Shown in pieces: positions 8,426 through 12,548 of a stretch of 12,548 nucleotides of DNA. A program made the position numbers and the translations under genes. The notes beneath the pieces were generated by a model, which saw only the letters and a program-made list of their open reading frames with translations, had not been told where the DNA came from and made no database searches. The number at the start of each line of letters is the position of its first letter. The first letter of the stretch is position 1. The stretch is from Rubritepida sp. (lineage in GTDB: Bacteria > Pseudomonadota > Alphaproteobacteria > Acetobacterales > Acetobacteraceae): contig JALHNW010000023.1 in assembly GCA_022843345.1 (NCBI GenBank), positions 1-12,548 of the forward strand, in the 5' to 3' direction.

Positions 8426-9778
8426 TCAGCCGCGGTTCGTGCGCTCGAAGTTGCGCAGCACCACGTTGGCGCGCTGCACGCTGTTGGCCAGCGCGGCGTC
8501 GGCGCCCTGCTGGCCCTGCAGCGCGCGCTCCATCTCCTCCTGCATGATGGTGCGGATCTCGGTGAAGCCGCCCAGGCGGATGCCGCGGCTGGCGCCGGTC
8601 ATCGTCCCGCCGCCGCGCAGCAGCTGCTGGATGGGGATGTCGGCGCCCGGGTTCTGCGCGTAGAAGCCGGTGGCGCGGACCTGCTCGAAGGCCGTGCGGG
8701 TCACGGGCAGGAAGCCGGTGTCCGTGTGCCACTTCGCCGCCACCTCGGGCCGGGCGATGAAGGCGAAGAACTCGGCGATGGCGCGGTTCTCCGCCTCGTT
8801 GCGCCCACCGGCGGGCCCGCGGTTCATCGCCCAGAAGGAGGCGCCGCCGATGATGGAGTTGATCGGCGCGCCCGGCACCTCGTCGTAGAAAGGCAGCATC
8901 GCAGCACCCAGGTTGGCCACGCCGCCCGGCAGCTCGCGCACGAAGCGGGCGCGCGCGCCGCTGCTGGCGTGCACGATCGCGGCCTGGCCGTTGGCGAACA
9001 GCGCGTCGCCCGCGGCGTCGCGGCCGCCCCAGCGGAAGCCGCCCTCGCGGCCCATCTCCAGCAGCGTGGTGAAGTGGCGCTGCATCAGCGGGTTGTTGAT
9101 CCGCAGCTCCGCGCCCAGGCCGCCGAAGCCGTTCTCCAGCGTGGCGATCTCGGTGTTGTGGATCGCGCTCTGCTGCTCCACCTGCGTCCAGGTCGGCCAG
9201 GCGGTGGTGAAGGGGATCTCCACGCCCGCCGCGCGCAGGCGGGTGGCGGCGGCGCGCATCTCGGCCCAGGTGCGCGGCGCCTGGTCGGGGTTCAGCCCGG
9301 CGCGGCGAAAGGCGTCCTTGTTGTAGAACATGATGGCCGTGCTGCTGTTGAACGGCATGGACATCATGCGCCCGTCGGCGAGGCTGTAGTAGCCGCGCAC
9401 GGCGGGCAGGTAGTCGTCGAAGTTGATCTGCACGCCCGTCTCGCGCAGCAGCTCGTGCAGCGGCTTGATGGCGCGGCCGGCGGCCATCATCGTGCCCGTG
9501 CCCACCTCGAACATCTGCACGACGTGCGGCGCGGCGTTGGCGCGGAAGGCTGCGATGGCGGCGACCATCGTCTCCGGGTAGCTGCCGCGGAAGCTGCTCA
9601 CGATCCGCGCGCGGTTCTGCGATTCGTTGAACTGCCCGGCGATCGCCTCCAGCAGCCCGCCCAGCGGCTGGGCGAGGCCGTGCCAGAACTGGATTTCCAC
9701 CGGCCCGGACTGCGCCAGGGCGGGGGCGGCAAGCGCAACCCCGGCACCGGCCAGGGCGATCTCACGACGACGCAGCAT
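8426..9778 (-). CDS. ugpB: sn-Glycerol-3-phosphate ABC importer, periplasmic binding protein
   Basis: A 450-residue periplasmic receptor that captures the substrate and delivers it to UgpA/UgpE. A signal peptide is visible ([22 protein letters not shown]), with cleavage likely after Ala22. The mature part opens with [10 protein letters not shown], the UgpB form of the family start. [18 protein letters not shown] (63-80) and [18 protein letters not shown] (90-107) are highly characteristic. Tyr67, Glu91 and Ser146 have the same spacing as ligand residues I recall for E. coli UgpB (Tyr42, Glu66, Ser121 of the mature protein), supporting glycerol-3-phosphate binding. TGFLPVT (354-360) has Phe where I recall Tyr. 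The ATG at 9778 has GGGAG eight bases before it; in-frame ATGs further upstream lack this. First gene of the operon. Confidence 0.95.
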   Translation of the reverse strand: MLRRREIALAGAGVALAAPALAQSGPVEIQFWHGLAQPLGGLLEAIAGQFNESQNRARIVSSFRGSYPETMVAAIAAFRANAAPHVVQMFEVGTGTMMAAGRAIKPLHELLRETGVQINFDDYLPAVRGYYSLADGRMMSMPFNSSTAIMFYNKDAFRRAGLNPDQAPRTWAEMRAAATRLRAAGVEIPFTTAWPTWTQVEQQSAIHNTEIATLENGFGGLGAELRINNPLMQRHFTTLLEMGREGGFRWGGRDAAGDALFANGQAAIVHASSGARARFVRELPGGVANLGAAMLPFYDEVPGAPINSIIGGASFWAMNRGPAGGRNEAENRAIAEFFAFIARPEVAAKWHTDTGFLPVTRTAFEQVRATGFYAQNPGADIPIQQLLRGGGTMTGASRGIRLGGFTEIRTIMQEEMERALQGQQGADAALANSVQRANVVLRNFERTNRG

Positions 9779-9835
9779 GTGGGCGACTCCCATTTTTCGA
9801 AGGCTGCGCGGCGTTAGACCCGCGCGGTTGCCCGC

Positions 9836-9864
9836 ATGTGACACAATTGCTGCGGTTTCGTGAA
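9836..9864 (-). promoter_or_regulatory. Candidate ugp promoter with overlapping dyad
   Basis: In the 91-base gap before ugpB, the minus strand has TTCACG (9864-9859) and, 17 bases on, TCACAT (9841-9836), a mediocre -35/-10 pair. The dyad TGTG-A-CACA (9837-9845) overlaps the downstream box and could be a regulator site. A PhoB box would be expected for a phosphate-controlled ugp operon, but no clear direct CTGTCAT repeat is seen. Confidence 0.25.
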
Positions 9865-9869
9865 GCGCA

Positions 9870-10982
9870 TTACGGCGTGGTTAACTCACGGTACAGCGTT
9901 TCGTCCGTGGCGCCCTCCGTGCCGAAGCACAGCACGCGGCTTTCCGGCCCCAAGCCCAGCGCCGCCGACCAGTCCGGGCGCGCCAACGCCGCTTCCAGCG
10001 CCAGCAGGCCGGCGACGGCCGATTCGCCCGCCTCCACCCCCTGCGCCTTCAACCGGCGCATCGCCCCCGGCACGCCCGCATCGGGCACCGCCATGAAGGC
10101 GAAGCAGGCGCGCTCCAGCTCCTGCCAGGCCAGCAGGGAAGGCTCGCCGCAGGCCAGGCCCGCCATCACCGTGTCCAGCTCGCCCTCCACCGTCGTGGGC
10201 GCTCCGGCGCGGGCGGAGGCCAGCAGGCAGGCGGCGCGGTCCGGCTCGGCCACCACCAGCCGGCAACCGGGTGCGGCGTGGCGCAACTGCACGGCGCCGG
10301 CGGCCGCCACGCCGCCCACGCCGCCGGGCACGAAGGCGTGGGTGGGGGGTGCCGGCATCTGCGCCAGCGCCTCCTCCGCCATCAGGCGATAGCCCTGCAT
10401 CACCTCGCGCGGCGGCTCGGTATAGCCGGGGTAGGAGGTGTCGCTGATCACGTGCCAGCCCTCGGCCGCGGCCACGCGCTGCGCCTCGCGCACGCTGTCG
10501 TCATAGGTGCCGCGCACCTCGCGGATCTCCGCGCCGAACGCCGAGATGGCGTCGCGCCGGCCCTGGCTGACGCCGTGGTGCACGAAGATCACGCAGCGCG
10601 CACCGAATCGCCGGGCGCCCCAGGCGACGGAGCGGCCGTGGTTGCCGTCGGTGGCGCAGGCCACCGTGATGCGCCGCGCCTCGGCCGCGTGCTCCCCGGC
10701 TTCCAGCGCCGCGCCGCCCACCGCGCCCTTCACGCCCCGGCGCGCCAGCTCCGCCTGCATGCAGCGCAGCACGGCGTAGGCACCACCCAGCGCTTTGAAG
10801 GAGCGCAGGCCGAATCGCGCGCTCTCGTCCTTCCACCACAGCCCGGGGCGCAGCGCGCGCAGCGGCGTGGGGGCGTAGCCGGGCCAGGCGGTGATCTCGG
10901 CGCGGGCCCGGCGGAAGCCGCCCTCGGGCAGCACCACCATGCCCGGCGTGCCGTGGCGGGGGTTGATGAAGAGTTCGTCCAT
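9870..10982 (-). CDS. dpaL: Diaminopropionate ammonia-lyase
   Basis: A 370-residue fold-type II PLP enzyme that splits 2,3-diaminopropionate (and often D-serine) to pyruvate and ammonia in the cytoplasm. It opens with WPGYAPTPLRALRPGLWWKDES and carries the cofactor lysine Lys63 in RFGLRSFKALGGAYA. The phosphate/substrate loop CATDGNHGRSVAW is at 109-121, DTSYPGYTEPPREVMQGY at 181-198, GGVGGVAAA as the PLP phosphate loop at 220-228, then VMAGLACGEPS and EGVEAGESAVAGL-like segments. Asp112 and Asp181 lie exactly 69 residues apart, as do the catalytic Asp120 and Asp189 I recall for E. coli YgeX. It is a little shorter than that enzyme (about 398). Upstream of the ATG at 10982 no good ribosome site is seen. 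It is divergent from the dehydrogenase gene, with 47 bases between starts, and precedes ugpB by 91 bases. Confidence 0.93.
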   Translation of the reverse strand: MDELFINPRHGTPGMVVLPEGGFRRARAEITAWPGYAPTPLRALRPGLWWKDESARFGLRSFKALGGAYAVLRCMQAELARRGVKGAVGGAALEAGEHAAEARRITVACATDGNHGRSVAWGARRFGARCVIFVHHGVSQGRRDAISAFGAEIREVRGTYDDSVREAQRVAAAEGWHVISDTSYPGYTEPPREVMQGYRLMAEEALAQMPAPPTHAFVPGGVGGVAAAGAVQLRHAAPGCRLVVAEPDRAACLLASARAGAPTTVEGELDTVMAGLACGEPSLLAWQELERACFAFMAVPDAGVPGAMRRLKAQGVEAGESAVAGLLALEAALARPDWSAALGLGPESRVLCFGTEGATDETLYRELTTP

Positions 10983-10990
10983 GGCGGCCG

Positions 10991-11022
10991 AGCTTGGCGG
11001 CGCGCCCGGCGGCGGGCAAGCT
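10991..11022. repeat. Inverted repeat between divergent lyase and dehydrogenase genes
   Basis: AGCTTG (10991-10996) and CAAGCT (11017-11022) are exact reverse complements separated by 20 bases. They fill almost the whole 47-base space between the two divergent start codons. Placement and symmetry suggest operator half-sites for a shared regulator, but no regulator gene is nearby, and the half-sites are only six bases long. Confidence 0.35.
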
Positions 11023-11029
11023 GGCGCCC

Positions 11030-11986
11030 ATGCATGTCACCATCCTGGGCGGCGGGGGATTCCTCGGCCGCAAGCTCGCCGCCCGCCTCGCCGCCGAGGC
11101 GCGCCTGTCCTCGCTGACCCTGTTCGACGTGGCGGCGCCGCCGGCGATGGAGGCCCCCTTCCCCGTGCGCTGCCTGGCCGGCGACGTCTCGGACCCGGCG
11201 GCGCTCGCGGCCGCGATCCCGGACGGCACCGGCGTCGTCGTCCACCTCGCCGCGGTGGTCAGCGCGGCGGCCGAGGCGGACTACGACCTCGGCCAGCGGG
11301 TGAACCTGCACGGCACGCTGGCGGTGATCGAACGCTGCCGCGCGTTGCCGGCGCCGCCGCGGGTGGTCTTCACCTCCTCCGTGGCGTCCTTCGGCGGCGG
11401 GCAGGACGCGCTGCTGCCCGACGATTCCCGCCAGCTGCCCGGCAACTCCTACGGCGCGCAGAAGGCGGCGGCCGAGCTGCTGCTGCAGGACGCCACGCGG
11501 CGCGGGATGCTCGACGCCGTCTCCATCCGCCTGCCCACCGTCATCATCCGGCCCGGGCGGCCGAACAAGGCGGCCTCCTCCTTCGTCTCGGCCATCCTGC
11601 GCGAGCCGCTGCTGGGGCTGGAAACGCCGCTGCCGGTGCCGGAGGAGTTCCGCGTCTGGGTCTGCTCGCCGCGCCTGGCCGTCGAGTGGCTGCGCCACGC
11701 GATGACGATGGACACGGCGCCGCTGGGCCTCGACCGCGGCGTGAACCCGCCCGGCATCTCCGTGAGCGTGGCGGAGATGCTGGCCGCTCTATCCCCCGCG
11801 CAGCGCGCCCTGGTGCGGCACGAGCCGGACGCCGCGGTGGGGGCGATCGTGGGCGGCTGGCCGGCGGCCTTCACCGCCGAGCGCGCCCGCCACCTGGGCT
11901 TCGCGCCGCAAGGGGGCATGGACGCCATCCTCGCCGGCTTCCTGGAGGACGACCTGGACGCCACGCGCGCCGAGCGCGCCCTATGA
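11030..11986 (+). CDS. denD: D-erythronate dehydrogenase-like NAD-dependent epimerase/dehydratase
   Basis: A 318-residue extended short-chain dehydrogenase. The nucleotide loop GGGGFLG (7-13) is at the very start, acidic Asp33 ends the second strand (LFDVAAPP), and GDVSDPAAL (51-59) and VVHLAAVVS (70-78) follow. The catalytic set is Ser116/117 with Tyr141 and Lys145 in SYGAQKAAAELL. The segment RLPTVIIRPGRPNKAASSFVSAILREPLLG (167-196) and the end IVGGWPAAFTAERARHLGF are diagnostic of the DenD group, which oxidises D-erythronate to the 2-oxo acid with NAD. The usual partners (OtnK/OtnC kinase and decarboxylase, OtnI isomerase) are not in this window, so the substrate is inferred. ATG 11030 puts the Rossmann loop at its usual place; a start at 10994 would add an unlikely tail. 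The ribosome site is weak. Its last six bases overlap the convergent thioesterase gene. Confidence 0.88.
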   Translation: MHVTILGGGGFLGRKLAARLAAEARLSSLTLFDVAAPPAMEAPFPVRCLAGDVSDPAALAAAIPDGTGVVVHLAAVVSAAAEADYDLGQRVNLHGTLAVIERCRALPAPPRVVFTSSVASFGGGQDALLPDDSRQLPGNSYGAQKAAAELLLQDATRRGMLDAVSIRLPTVIIRPGRPNKAASSFVSAILREPLLGLETPLPVPEEFRVWVCSPRLAVEWLRHAMTMDTAPLGLDRGVNPPGISVSVAEMLAALSPAQRALVRHEPDAAVGAIVGGWPAAFTAERARHLGFAPQGGMDAILAGFLEDDLDATRAERAL

Positions 11987-12391
11987 CATCAGCGCCCGCG
12001 CCGCATCCGGGATGGGCGTGGACGCGCCATCCTTGACGCAGACCAGCAGCGCCTTCGCCTCGAAGCACAGCCCGTCCTTCCACACCGCGTAGTCCTGCGT
12101 GTAGCTGGTGTTGCGGAAGCCGGGCGTGCGCAGCGTCAGCAGCACCTCGTCGCGGAAGCCCAGCGCGCGCAGGTAGCGCACCTCCAGCCGCGCCACGACC
12201 GGGCCGGGCGCGTCGGGCCGCAGCGACTGGCCGAGGCCCAGCCAGTGCTCCACCCGCAAATCCTCGAACATCACCAGGTAGGCGGCGTGGTTCACGTGGC
12301 CGTAGAGGTCGCACTCCGCCCAGCGGATCACGTGGCGGCGCGCCACCTGCCATTCGCCTTCGACGCCGAATTCCGCCCGCAGCGCTTCCAT
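11981..12391 (-). CDS. Hotdog-fold acyl-CoA thioesterase (4HBT family)
   Basis: A 136-residue single hotdog domain, the normal length for the 4-hydroxybenzoyl-CoA thioesterase/YbgC family, which hydrolyses acyl-CoA or acyl-ACP thioesters in the cytoplasm. The active-site segment RWAECDLYGHVNHAAYLVMFED (23-44) holds the probable catalytic Asp28 with the conserved Gly-His-Val-Asn (31-34) at the start of the long helix. VARLEVRYLRALGFRDEVLL (66-85) and the strand pair TSYTQDYAVWKDGLCFEAKALLVCVK (95-120) complete the fold. The ATG at 12391 is supported by GGGGAGG six bases before it, the best ribosome site in the window. It follows the partial upstream gene by 35 bases on the same strand. Its stop (TAG) overlaps the denD stop by six bases tail to tail. 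The substrate is not evident. Confidence 0.9.
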   Translation of the reverse strand: MEALRAEFGVEGEWQVARRHVIRWAECDLYGHVNHAAYLVMFEDLRVEHWLGLGQSLRPDAPGPVVARLEVRYLRALGFRDEVLLTLRTPGFRNTSYTQDYAVWKDGLCFEAKALLVCVKDGASTPIPDAARALMS

Positions 12392-12426
12392 GCCGTGCCT
12401 CCCCTGGGGCGGGCAGGGTGGCGGGC

Positions 12427-12548
12427 TCAGGGCGGCGCGTAAAGCTCGGCCAGGGCCAGGCGCTGCATGGCGTTGCGGCCCAGCGCCTCGATGCTGCGGC
12501 GCTCCGCCGTCTCGGGGTGCACGCTGGCCCAGGCGGCGGCGCAGCGCT
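12427..12548 (-). CDS. C-terminal end of an unrecognised protein
   Basis: Only the last 39 codons and the TGA stop are in the window. The residues are rich in Ala, Arg and Leu and look helical, ending in ALAELYAPP; WASVHPETAERRSIEALG is the clearest segment. I cannot assign a family. Third-position G/C bias and the short 35-base gap to the strong ribosome site of the thioesterase gene suggest a real coding end and one shared transcript. Confidence 0.55.
   Translation of the reverse strand, partial: RCAAAWASVHPETAERRSIEALGRNAMQRLALAELYAPP

Noticed and set aside
7543..8547. 334-codon plus-strand frame opposite ugpA
   Set aside because: Antisense shadow of ugpA with the same artificial composition.
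9779..9869. Pho box for the ugp operon
   Set aside because: Only one poor half-site resembling GTGTCAC; no second half at the required spacing.

Overview
The window is very GC-rich DNA (about 70% by eye) with short intergenic gaps, strong third-position G/C bias and long spurious open frames opposite the real genes. Gene content and protein style (GlnB–GlnA pair, Bug-type solute receptor, ugp importer in the order B-A-E-C) suggest an alphaproteobacterium, most likely Acetobacteraceae of the Roseomonas type. That assignment is an inference from recalled family resemblance, not a database result. The region reads as ordinary chromosome. I see no insertion sequence, phage gene, CRISPR array or integration scar.

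Left block (1–2404, all on the minus strand): a phospholipase D-like protein cut by the window start, a tRNA-His(GUG) with its own well-formed promoter, a small NIPSNAP-domain protein, and a class I/II PLP aminotransferase. The aminotransferase and NIPSNAP genes probably form one transcript. The tRNA promoter is tucked into the end of the NIPSNAP gene.

Nitrogen block (2405–4595, plus strand): a 256-base non-coding region with several dyad symmetries, then glnB (PII, with the uridylylated tyrosine) and glnA (type I glutamine synthetase, with the adenylylated tyrosine). A good -24/-12 (sigma-54) promoter match and a hairpin lie in the 119-base gap between them. A strong stem-loop terminator ends the block.

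Transport block (4595–9778, minus strand): ugpB-ugpA-ugpE-ugpC, a complete ABC importer of the sn-glycerol-3-phosphate class. It is tightly packed with 10-base, -1-base and 0-base junctions, and ugpA starts with TTG. A solitary Bug/TctC-type periplasmic receptor follows, with no TctA/TctB membrane partner in view.

Right block (9870–12548): a diaminopropionate ammonia-lyase (minus) divergent from a D-erythronate dehydrogenase-like NAD enzyme (plus). A hotdog thioesterase (minus) overlaps the dehydrogenase end to end, and the C-terminal end of an unrecognised gene closes the window.

I found no convincing new multi-gene system. The most worthwhile leads are regulatory: the glnB–glnA leader, the tRNA promoter overlapping a stop codon, and the paired repeat between the lyase and the dehydrogenase. 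Two gene pairings also deserve a look: the orphan Bug receptor behind ugp, and the lyase next to the erythronate-type dehydrogenase.
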